The notes under the pieces: generated by a model
What the model was told of the DNA's origin: nothing
Databases searched by the model: none
What the model saw: only the letters and a program-made list of their open reading frames with translations
Program-made: the position numbers and the translations under genes
Shown: piece after piece, positions 54,501 through 61,819 of the stretch
Layout of the letters: every line of letters begins with the position of its first letter
Position numbering within the stretch: position 1 is the stretch's first letter
Source: Paenibacillus farraposensis
GTDB lineage: Bacteria; Bacillota; Bacilli; Paenibacillales; Paenibacillaceae
Length of the DNA stretch: 64,000 nucleotides
Direction: 5' to 3'
Assembly (NCBI RefSeq): GCF_020736845.1
Contig: NZ_JAFFQR010000112.1
Location: 567,601-631,600, forward strand

Positions 54501-55010
54501 CATCTGGGAAACAGCATCTTTCTCCTGCACCGCATTAACAATGAAATCAGCCTGAATGGACTTCTGCCGATCTCCCTGCTGTATAGAATCTGCATGTCCC
54601 ATGGAATGGATCTTACCGCCCATTTTCCAACGAGCCTCTGACGCTGTGAAACGTGAAGGTTGCTGCGCCTTCTGTCTGATTTCTCCCCTAAAATGCCTGT
54701 GAATATCGGATAAGTAAGATACAATCGTCGAGTGAACGGCTTCCACGGTTTGACCCTCGAATTCACCAGCAATCGCTGCCTCTTTCCAATTTCCCCCGAA
54801 TAAACTTGTAGCGGAATAAGGAGCTTTGGATGCATTTTTTAACGTATCCTGTCTCAGCGTTCGGTACGTACTATTCACAGGAGCAGACAGATGGTAACGC
54901 GTATCCCGCTGTGTATCCAAGATCATATCTGTACCAAATGCCAGTTCATAGCCCTTTTTAGAAAAAAGGGCGGTGATACTGATCAGGTAAGATTTTTTAC
55001 CGTCCAGCAT
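51558..55010 (-). CDS. 1150-aa structural-cluster protein with internal duplication and basic C-terminal repeats
   Basis: This 1150-aa protein is hydrophilic, Glu/Ser-rich. After an N-terminal domain of about 200 residues it contains a duplicated helical unit: SVYGEYAAKMAEAGMENI...SVIHRMQE...SGSLEGIQG (about residues 440-505) and IMYGEQAMELIEAGIKYI...SVIHQLET...SGSLGAVQT (about 657-722). Residues of about 1043-1115 hold four 16-17-residue units ending in (T/V)(R/Q/V)I-(E/T) (ARKKKAMSTRIEA; ARKRKVIKTQIT; IRLKKTAAVRIEA; KRHTILKTVIEA). No family is recognised. The composition suits a disordered scaffold, tether or tape-like component. AAAGGAGG precedes the ATG. Confidence 0.78.
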   Translation of the reverse strand: MLDGKKSYLISITALFSKKGYELAFGTDMILDTQRDTRYHLSAPVNSTYRTLRQDTLKNASKAPYSATSLFGGNWKEAAIAGEFEGQTVEAVHSTIVSYLSDIHRHFRGEIRQKAQQPSRFTASEARWKMGGKIHSMGHADSIQQGDRQKSIQADFIVNAVQEKDAVSQMRLQAETSNGAYEIANVLPAYEGLLDAGSVSEQRQGNGSPSSESAIHGETVIQGETAEQQTVIQQIFQDRAAVVELPVAAKGLAMESISQPAGEALPHQTDIRDALIETSRPGAKGQILDLDEINDLTKAGKREQVVGTTPNDVLETEASAKNDHAPVEARAAKSDKSEGAFIDWQMLVEQRPFKDSANERSTAASMGSGTGAGHERMRATELKQDKFMMIHETGTGNRIYLSDAAEPQDMLKAEHGIFSIQPENTSSITADPMMGSVTGSPEMGTLSEGIRSVYGEYAAKMAEAGMENILSEGLQHVDVPAAPSSIESVIHRMQETSNSGSLEGIQGHSIVGSMEFSGRMIGAQTETFTSGLASSSRNSLNESMSVASYNKEQACPAGPDQYRVASTYDNSKVMPEEQSITAFIHSSADADNEHLSSGIPEHDATIGDSQRGERVLASQEGELNDLGSARLNGLELEGQYEELLAAEVLREIIAESPEISKMARMLRIMYGEQAMELIEAGIKYIVVKAVKEGTTQTSIHQITDSVIHQLETSLASGSLGAVQTRSDQAYTEHTEGTLQTSAEQGSKSPNEEGLLISSESGNSFSSCEGAYHAMGDAERHTSAEAEIQALDKALMNPNSTNAITQDIETGRTFSSITGVTESMEQGILSGSLPDGEYIHLERAAMSTGNLNAAESGPLESAQYIGELEAERSEVTTGELLEQTKEADVASSEHALVYPDIQEGVINSGTYADNQEHNQVSDAILLDGDQAVPMESVQETNIDQIDRSDSIMRTYETVVEQTNGTGNQVENVLEAVWIHQERANGEETEYIGVRDGLETAQPGDISKMVDMPELEQGQAIKKTLPAVIPAHTAAELVFKIEETELHAISEGARKKKAMSTRIEAEHQQAARKRKVIKTQITDAEDGIRLKKTAAVRIEAPGSAKRHTILKTVIEAPSEATNQSMPVMPKRKIWMIMGKIASWNIWNWKKTR

Positions 55011-55040
55011 GTCACCGCCGACCTCCTTTAACCCTGCAGG

Positions 55041-56876
55041 TTAACTGTTCTTAACAAGCGTTTCCTTCAGAATACCCAAGCCGATCGGAGCGAATGGACT
55101 AATGGTAGCCAACGTGAATGGACTCACAGGTGTATCCGCCAAGGTGTAACGGTAAATCTGCTTGTACTCATATGTGGCCAAAACCTCTTCATCCGCTTTC
55201 GGTGCTTTGCCATCCAGGAATGTGATTTGCTTGGTTTCCAAATCCAATGTGTAATCCGTACCGAATTTGACCTCAACACAATTGACTTTGATTACCAGAT
55301 TAAATGGTGTGCCATCATCTTTTAAGGAAGGCTGATGAGATAAATGGAACACCTTGTTTTTTCCATCACCTGTGCCCAGCATTTCATGATCTGTCGTCTC
55401 TACGACCTCCAGCTCATCGAGCTGAGAGATATTTTTCGGATGAACAGCGTAGCACTCGTCCAGCTTACCGACAAAACCGTCATTGGGATGAACCACATAC
55501 ATAGGAGAAATATGGTATTTACCGCTGTAGACCGAAGGATTGAACCGGGACTCACCCGCGTCCACCTGCTTGTCATGTGTAATGAAGGCGAGATAATGCT
55601 GCTGGTAATACGTTCCGCCAATGGACTGTTGAAGCTGTACCGAACTGTTACCGTTCGAAGTATTCGGCCCATAGTCTACGTATGTGGCACCCAGCTTCAT
55701 ATCCCTTCCCCATTTCACTTCGTCCTTTTCCCGGCAGCCAGAGATCAGAACGTGATTTTTCCTTGGCGATTTGCCAAGCGTGGTCATTTTGCCAATGTAA
55801 AGGGGTGCAAAATATGTGTTCTCAGGACCGGAGGTAGGATCGGGACGAAGGAACATGACAATACGGTCTTTGTTGAAGTTCCCCCAATAATATATGCTGG
55901 AGTCTCGCTGCCAGCCCCGTGTATAATTATCCAGTGAAGTAAAGGACAAGGCTGTTGGCAACGAAGGATAAATATAGTAGATACAGGAATATACAGCGTC
56001 CATTAAGCTCGCTCCGGAATCCGGGTCAAAGTTCCGGGTGGTCACATCCCCGAAATTAATCATATCTGTGCCCGTACCAGCCAGTACTCTGACATAAGAT
56101 ACGTGAAGCTCACTGCCAGCGTCCGGTGCTTTAACTGTCGTCGGGATTTTAATCGTATTTGTTGCGTAGTCAACCGTAAAATCGGTAGGAGAAACCTCGA
56201 CCTGATTAATATACAGCCGGACGCTTCCTGCCTTGATGGTCGTGTCCGAAGGGATTTTAAATTCTCGGCGAGTTCCATCTCCGTCAGGAAGAATGGATTC
56301 CGGATCGCCTACCCTGATTCCGTTATTGACAGCTTCTACAATTTTTTCCGAGCGCACATCATCGAAGGTAAAGAAAAATAATCGCTTGGGCAGACTCGGA
56401 GCATTCGCAGCAGGCGCATAGGATACGGTAAATTGATCGCTTGCCAGTGCTGCTTTATTGAGCTTAAATACGCCACTGTAAGGTTCAAAGGTATATTCCG
56501 TTTTTTGAACGAATACACCATTCTTATATAACATCTCAGAATCCGGCTCTACAGGACGCACAACGACCTGCAATTGCGTGTCACTGCCTTGTACCCGCTT
56601 AGCCTCTCCAATCACGGAGTTTTGTGAGATGAAGTCCATCTCCCCCGGCTGTTTGACCGTTCCGCCGTAACCAAAAGCCATACCGAAGTTGCGTATCTGA
56701 CCGTCACTGCCCGTGGATCTGAACAATCGAACGTCAGCGAATTTAGTCGCCGTATTTCTAGGGTTCCCGGTTACTGCCCGGTATTTAATAAACGTGTTCC
56801 AGCCATGAGCATTGAATTGTTTCTCCAATTCCTGCGGAAACAGTTGAAAAGTAGCATCTCCATCAAACCACGACAC
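55041..56876 (-). CDS. Large paralogous structural protein 1 of 3 (611 aa)
   Basis: This 611-aa protein starts with GTG 56874-56876, 6 nt after AGAGGTGA. Its C-terminal third shares with the two following proteins the block RFNPSVYSGKYHISPMYVVH-P-NDG and the SPF-(T/A)...PIGLGIL ending. N-terminally it has the ELEKQFNAHGWN start common to all three. An insert with RLYINQVEVSPTDFTVDY and IKVNCVEVKFGTDYTLD forms repeated beta hairpins. It is probably a virion or tail surface protein; the family is unknown to me. Confidence 0.8.
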   Translation of the reverse strand: MSWFDGDATFQLFPQELEKQFNAHGWNTFIKYRAVTGNPRNTATKFADVRLFRSTGSDGQIRNFGMAFGYGGTVKQPGEMDFISQNSVIGEAKRVQGSDTQLQVVVRPVEPDSEMLYKNGVFVQKTEYTFEPYSGVFKLNKAALASDQFTVSYAPAANAPSLPKRLFFFTFDDVRSEKIVEAVNNGIRVGDPESILPDGDGTRREFKIPSDTTIKAGSVRLYINQVEVSPTDFTVDYATNTIKIPTTVKAPDAGSELHVSYVRVLAGTGTDMINFGDVTTRNFDPDSGASLMDAVYSCIYYIYPSLPTALSFTSLDNYTRGWQRDSSIYYWGNFNKDRIVMFLRPDPTSGPENTYFAPLYIGKMTTLGKSPRKNHVLISGCREKDEVKWGRDMKLGATYVDYGPNTSNGNSSVQLQQSIGGTYYQQHYLAFITHDKQVDAGESRFNPSVYSGKYHISPMYVVHPNDGFVGKLDECYAVHPKNISQLDELEVVETTDHEMLGTGDGKNKVFHLSHQPSLKDDGTPFNLVIKVNCVEVKFGTDYTLDLETKQITFLDGKAPKADEEVLATYEYKQIYRYTLADTPVSPFTLATISPFAPIGLGILKETLVKNS

Positions 56877-57099
56877 AATCAATCACCTCTAATATTAGAT
56901 TAGCCAAGCTACACTATAGGGTAGTTGGTTATACTTTTATCTATTTCATATTAAAACAAGCCGATTCTCACTTGACTGAATTCCGCTTCTATTCGGTTAC
57001 TACACCGGGCGTTTAACTAAATATTTACCATGATGTCTTCTCTGTAAGCTTTCCTCCCCCGGATTCATTCACCTCACCACAATGTATAGTGTCCGGTGG
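56877..57099. other. Intergenic gap inside the structural cluster
   Basis: A 223-nt A+T-rich stretch upstream of the 611-aa gene with only a 22-codon open frame. No clear terminator. Confidence 0.4.
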
Positions 57100-58527
57100 C
57101 TAAGGAGTTGGGGCTGGTTTTATTTCATTTCCTTCATCATCTACTGTGTTCACATACAAGCCAATGCCCGCAGGCCTGAATTGAGTACCCGGTTTTTTGG
57201 TCAATGGGGAAATTCCCTCTATCAGGAAGTAGCGGTATACATCAAATTCATCAGAACAGTTGGCCCGTTTGACTCTCAATTTGTTGGCATTAAAGGAAAA
57301 GGCGGCCAAAGAGATCGTATCTTTTAATGTACCGCGCACTCCCTCTTCGGGGTGAATAACATATACTTTGGAAGTATGCACCTTCCCGCTGTAACGAGAA
57401 GGATTGAAAGTGTATTTGTACAAAGGATTTTCAGCATTATTCCAGGCTCGCGGATAATCCTTCTTGCCGTCAACAGAGGTTCTGGCCGGCGGCATGAGAT
57501 TAGGCGGCGAATTCCAGGAAAGATAATGGGCTTGATATCTCGCACCCTGCTTGGCGCGATTAACCATGATATTATCCAGACCATTAGCCGGAAAGTTAGG
57601 ATATGATTTTAACAATGGCATAATATGGGGCTGTCTGGTTGTGGTATCATCAAAGTCATACGTAGCGACTCCATTCACCGTATCCCTGATCGGAACCGTT
57701 CCTGCAAATAAAGCATAAACTTTATCGCCTTCCTCAACCGGGTCCAGCTTGCCAAAGTAGAGCGGAATGATCGGAACCAGATTGTTTTCTGGGGCCGGCA
57801 CATTATCACACTGAATGGTAAAAAAGAAATTCGTGTCTGAAAGAGTCCCTTTCACAGCAATTTCAGAATCACTCCACCAGTTTGTATTTTGGACAGGGTA
57901 GTTAAAAGAGTTGTTGTAATAAGACTCCATCAGCTTGTAGCGCAGACCTGCTTGCATGATTGGAGACTGCATTCGTGCGCCTTCTGCTTTGGTCACTGTA
58001 AACATGGGACCGCTACTCGTCGTCTTCCACGCAGATTCCTCTACTTCAATATCCAGCGCTGCCCGAAGCTGCCCGGCTTCAGAATTATCGTTCCAGGCCA
58101 GTACAAGATCTGCACCGTCTGGCTTCAATCCTTTTAAATCTTCTAGCATGTACACATATAAAGTATGGGAAAGCCTGTATTTGCGGAATTCATTTGTTGC
58201 CCATTCCCCAAACTGCTTGTAGGAATCCTTATCCGGGCGCTTCACATAATCAGCCAATCGTGGGTACCATGTTCCGGCAATGGCGATACCGAAGCTTTGA
58301 TTTTCCTTATTGGAATATATAAAATGTTCGGCAACCGTGATCCGATAATTTGTATAGTTCCTCACTAAATCCGAGGGATGGGTAATATTTGCATCAAAAA
58401 TGACCCTTTTGTAATTGGCCGAGACTTTCCAGCCTGCGGTAGCGAGCAACTCTCCCATACGGGGCTGTAAGTCTGCTTCTGTTACTTTTGGAGTAAATGC
58501 TGCTGCTGTCGTATCAATGAATGACAT
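57100..58527 (-). CDS. Large paralogous structural protein 2 of 3 (475 aa)
   Basis: This 475-aa protein is the shortest of three paralogues. It begins with ADLQPRMGELLATAGWKVSA and has VIPIIPLYFGKLD-like and GARYQAHYLSWNSPPNLMPP blocks. It ends with YTFNPSRYSGKVHTSKVYVI-HPEEGVRGTL and IEGISPLTKKPGTQFRPAGI. The common architecture with the 772-aa protein extends over the full length. AAAGGGGAG precedes ATG 58527. It may be an array-forming tail or capsid-surface protein; function is not known. Confidence 0.8.
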   Translation of the reverse strand: MSFIDTTAAAFTPKVTEADLQPRMGELLATAGWKVSANYKRVIFDANITHPSDLVRNYTNYRITVAEHFIYSNKENQSFGIAIAGTWYPRLADYVKRPDKDSYKQFGEWATNEFRKYRLSHTLYVYMLEDLKGLKPDGADLVLAWNDNSEAGQLRAALDIEVEESAWKTTSSGPMFTVTKAEGARMQSPIMQAGLRYKLMESYYNNSFNYPVQNTNWWSDSEIAVKGTLSDTNFFFTIQCDNVPAPENNLVPIIPLYFGKLDPVEEGDKVYALFAGTVPIRDTVNGVATYDFDDTTTRQPHIMPLLKSYPNFPANGLDNIMVNRAKQGARYQAHYLSWNSPPNLMPPARTSVDGKKDYPRAWNNAENPLYKYTFNPSRYSGKVHTSKVYVIHPEEGVRGTLKDTISLAAFSFNANKLRVKRANCSDEFDVYRYFLIEGISPLTKKPGTQFRPAGIGLYVNTVDDEGNEIKPAPTP

Positions 58528-58566
58528 TTGTTTCTCCCCTTTCTTTGAATTACGATTTGTTCTTTG

Positions 58567-60885
58567 CTACTTAACTACGTCAATGTCTGCTGATGCCGTT
58601 CCTGTCTGTCCCAATTCATTTGTTACGGTGAAGGTAACGGTGTACTTTCCCTCTTTATGAAAAGTAAAGCGGGCGTTATTCACCGTACGGCCTTCTGGAT
58701 TTGTACCATCTGAAGCAAACCAGTTGAATATAATCATCGGTGAATGCCTGTTATAGGAAGCTATCAATTCCACTCCCTCCCCGATATGGACAGAAATATG
58801 GGACGGAGTTAGGGATACAACGAACGGAGGCAGCGAAACAGGCAGCCGTTTTTCCGGTCTTCGAAGATTTCCAGCCTTCAAAATACCGATGCCCGCTGGT
58901 CGATAAGGTGTCGCTGCCCGTTTGGTCAACGGTGATATGCCCTCTGTCAGATAATAAGAATACGTCCGATGCTTAGGGCCCTCTCCATCGGTGCAGTGCT
59001 CATCAACAGCCTCCAGCTCATCCCCGTTCATTATAGTTAAGGGCGACAGTAAAATAACATTTCGTAGTGTTCCGTGCGTACCATCTTCCGGATGTATTAA
59101 TAAAGCTCTCGAAGAATGGACCTGCTCAGTGTAGCGGGATGGATTAAACTCATATTGATAGGTATTGCTCATATCGCTGTTGTTCCAGGCTCGGACGTGC
59201 TTGGCACCTGACGTGTTCTCCCGCAAGGGAGGCATCCTGTTCGACGGAACATTCCAGGCAAAATAGTACGATTGATAACGCGCACCATACTTTGTCCTCT
59301 TGACCATGACAGAATCAATACCATTACTCGGGTGAGCAGGATATTCTTTTAAGATCGGCATAAGCACATCCTGATGACGTTTGGGATCTGCATCATCATA
59401 GTCAAACCGGGCCGATTGACTGAGCGCATTCTCTAAACTCAAGCCATCTTTCGCAAAGGCAGTTCCTGCGAATAGAGCGGCTGTAGCACCCGCATTTTCT
59501 GTATAGATTTGAAGATCCACCCAGACCCTTGCGGAAACTGGACTATAACCATCAACTCCGGAAGAAGCGAACACTTCCAAATCAAATGAATTCTTGCCAT
59601 CCACCCCGTATACGGAAAACTCTCCAAGGTACTCTGCCTGATTTTTGGAATCGACAGGGGTGCGGGCTTCTGTGGTTCGCAGCTTTACAAGCTCCTGACC
59701 TGCAATACGTAGAGAAATATAGTCTGACTCCGCAGCCACATCTCCTGATAACCACACTTTCATCGTAGATCCGGTATTAACCATAGGACTCTCCGAGAAA
59801 AAGGTTGCTTTGCGGGAATCCTCATCTCTATTCAGTTCAAACACGCGACTCTCGTTCATGATTGAATTTGCATTGCTCTGGACATCAAAATCGCCCATAT
59901 AGATCGGGATCGAAGGTACTGCATTACGTTCCCAGGCAGGTGCTGTATCTGCCAGCAAAACCAGCATGGCAGACTTTCCATCGACGTAGCCTCTAAGCTG
60001 GACTTTGCTGTCCTGCCACCAGTTGGTGAATTTCACATTCATGGAGGCCACCTGTTCATAACGATCCAGTTGTGGAATCCGTGTCCGCGAAGCAACGTAA
60101 GGCGATTGATAAAATTGAGGAAACTGATGCGTGATCCTCCACTGAAGCGCTTGGGTTTCCTCGTGCAGCCCCCACATGGAGGATTGAATCTCTACGTCCA
60201 AAGCAAGCCGCTTGAAATCAGCGGGTTGTTCCCAGCCCACAATCATTCTGCTCGTATTCACGAACTTTTCCAATTGATAAAAATACACCGTATGACGCTC
60301 AAACAGGTTGTCCTCTTCAACCTTTTGGACAGCCCAAGAGAATATACCGTCAGATTGTGGCTCCAGCTGCGTTCCCCAACCGGTATGCTTCCTGTGAATA
60401 GCGAAAGGGATTTTTGAGCCTGTATTGTGCAGCTTTTCCTTCACACTGCCCAGCATGGCCAGGCCAAAAAGATGCCCCGATACATTTCGCAAAATATAGT
60501 GCTTGGCTACAACAAATTCAAATTCCTCCGAGTCGTTCAGATCACTGTAATAAACTGCGGCCTCTCCTGAAACTCCCGACGCGAAGGTAATGCGCTGTCC
60601 GCCATCCTTTCTCTCTTCTGCTGAATAATAGGAAGACGGCATAAGCTCGCCATCCAAATACACATAGTAGTCACCCTTACGCGCAAGCTTGGGAATATCT
60701 ACATAGGAATTGACGAGTGGAAGAGAGAAGCGCTGAATCACAGGTTTGGTCAATCTGCTTGAATACACAACCTTATGAAATTCGTCCACCATATCCCATC
60801 CGTTTTTAGAGCAAAGGGCCGCGATCTGGCTCATCAGCTGGTCTTCGTTAACGAGCATGTCCAGCCAAGGACTATCCTGTGGCAT
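58567..60885 (-). CDS. Large paralogous structural protein 3 of 3 with C-terminal PKD-like domain (772 aa)
   Basis: This 772-aa protein shares with the 475-aa one IPSIPIYMGDFD, KYGARYQSYYFAWNVPSNRM, FNPSRYTEQVHSSRALLIHP-EDGTHGTL and EGISPLTKRAATPYRPAGIG. It carries extra insertions in the middle and a C-terminal Ig/PKD domain of about 90 residues (GEGVELIASYNRHSPMIIFN, GKYTVTFTVTNELGQTGTAS). AGGTGG lies upstream of ATG 60883-60885. The PKD domain may bind glycans or the cell surface. Confidence 0.82.
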   Translation of the reverse strand: MPQDSPWLDMLVNEDQLMSQIAALCSKNGWDMVDEFHKVVYSSRLTKPVIQRFSLPLVNSYVDIPKLARKGDYYVYLDGELMPSSYYSAEERKDGGQRITFASGVSGEAAVYYSDLNDSEEFEFVVAKHYILRNVSGHLFGLAMLGSVKEKLHNTGSKIPFAIHRKHTGWGTQLEPQSDGIFSWAVQKVEEDNLFERHTVYFYQLEKFVNTSRMIVGWEQPADFKRLALDVEIQSSMWGLHEETQALQWRITHQFPQFYQSPYVASRTRIPQLDRYEQVASMNVKFTNWWQDSKVQLRGYVDGKSAMLVLLADTAPAWERNAVPSIPIYMGDFDVQSNANSIMNESRVFELNRDEDSRKATFFSESPMVNTGSTMKVWLSGDVAAESDYISLRIAGQELVKLRTTEARTPVDSKNQAEYLGEFSVYGVDGKNSFDLEVFASSGVDGYSPVSARVWVDLQIYTENAGATAALFAGTAFAKDGLSLENALSQSARFDYDDADPKRHQDVLMPILKEYPAHPSNGIDSVMVKRTKYGARYQSYYFAWNVPSNRMPPLRENTSGAKHVRAWNNSDMSNTYQYEFNPSRYTEQVHSSRALLIHPEDGTHGTLRNVILLSPLTIMNGDELEAVDEHCTDGEGPKHRTYSYYLTEGISPLTKRAATPYRPAGIGILKAGNLRRPEKRLPVSLPPFVVSLTPSHISVHIGEGVELIASYNRHSPMIIFNWFASDGTNPEGRTVNNARFTFHKEGKYTVTFTVTNELGQTGTASADIDVVK

Positions 60886-60902
60886 GATATTTCACCACCT
60901 TT

Positions 60903-61289
60903 CTATTGGAGCATTTGATAGTTCATCCATATATCCTTGTTCCTGCCGCCTTCATTAAAGAACTCAAAACGAAATTCAGTCCCCGTCGGACAAGGAATAA
61001 CGGCGGTGAAATACATTCCTTCAGGCAGGTCCTTCGTGAAGATCCGTTGGCATATCAGCTTATCTCCCACATATAAATTCCAATAATCACTGGACTCATA
61101 AAAGGACGCTCCCACTGCTACCGCAAGCAGCTCGCAATCATGACTGACTTGCATTGTGCTTTCTACCCTGCCAATTCCTCTGGATTCAATTCGATTGCCC
61201 ACAATGTACGGCTGGGTCTTCGTTGGCATAAAAGGCGGGTCCAAACGCCCGCCTACCATATAGCTTGCAAAATTACCACCACTGGACAA
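60903..61289 (-). CDS. Virion-like protein, paralogue of the 149-aa protein at 38376-38825
   Basis: This 128-aa protein starts with TTG 61287-61289; AAGGGCGGTG, overlapping the preceding stop, serves as its site. It shares MVGGRLDPPFMPTKTQPYIV and SSDYWNLYVGDKLI with the copy near 38 kb, and both end with an EFRFEF strand. It is coupled to the 139-aa gene (3-nt gap) and probably forms a small tail-associated beta-structure. Confidence 0.78.
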   Translation of the reverse strand: MSSGGNFASYMVGGRLDPPFMPTKTQPYIVGNRIESRGIGRVESTMQVSHDCELLAVAVGASFYESSDYWNLYVGDKLICQRIFTKDLPEGMYFTAVIPCPTGTEFRFEFFNEGGRNKDIWMNYQMLQ

Positions 61290-61292
61290 CGA

Positions 61293-61712
61293 TTACACCG
61301 CCCTTACATAATCAAGCGTCAGATTTTTGAACAAGCCATTTTCCCGGATAATGCTTCCCCGTATAGCGTTTAACGTCAGAATATCAGCCTCTTCTTCCAT
61401 TTCTGCGTTCAGGGTTGTGGAAGCTTTAAATTCAATAAAAAATCCGGTCACCTGCAACAGATCGTCTCGATACAGCGTTAGCCGTTCTGACAAACCGTTA
61501 TCATAGGTGTACAGCACTGACGTTACCAATGCAGGATATTGAGGCATTTCACGGGCCACATCAATGGTAATGACATTAGGCTCCTCCTGAGCCTTTTTAT
61601 CCAACAATCCGTCCGTCTGACCCGCATGTACTCTTTCCTTGCGTACTTCACGTCGAATCAGATCAATAATCGGGAATACCTCGTTGGAATTCGTAAAATT
61701 CTGGTTTTCCAA
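61293..61712 (-). CDS. Small structural-cluster protein (139 aa)
   Basis: This 139-aa protein begins with TTG 61710-61712, with GGGGAGGTG upstream. It is alpha/beta: an N-terminal IDLIRREVRKERVHAGQTDG helix, a beta middle (VTSVLYTYDNGLSERLTLYR and VTGFFIEFKASTTL), and a C-terminal strand. No family is recognised. It sits directly after the terminator of the baseplate-like gene and begins a new transcription unit preceded by a CTTATATTG motif. Confidence 0.72.
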   Translation of the reverse strand: MENQNFTNSNEVFPIIDLIRREVRKERVHAGQTDGLLDKKAQEEPNVITIDVAREMPQYPALVTSVLYTYDNGLSERLTLYRDDLLQVTGFFIEFKASTTLNAEMEEEADILTLNAIRGSIIRENGLFKNLTLDYVRAV

Positions 61713-61735
61713 AGTTTACACCTCCCCTTCTCCTT

Positions 61736-61744
61736 CAATATAAG
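61736..61744 (-). promoter_or_regulatory. CTTATATTG motif upstream of the 139-aa gene
   Basis: Third copy of the 9-mer. It directly follows and partly overlaps the T-rich tail of the preceding terminator, so chance similarity is possible here. Confidence 0.35.
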
Positions 61745-61791
61745 AAAAAGGAAATGACAATTAACGCAGGTTGCGTAATGCCATTTCCTTT
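61744..61791 (-). terminator. Terminator of the baseplate-like gene
   Basis: AAAGGAAATG pairs with CATTTCCTTT (10 bp) around an imperfect inner hairpin (CGCA/TGCG), followed on the minus strand by TTCTTAT. It is about 30 nt after the stop at 61820. Confidence 0.75.
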
Positions 61792-61819
61792 GCTTGTGCT
61801 ATGGATTATACCGTCAAAA

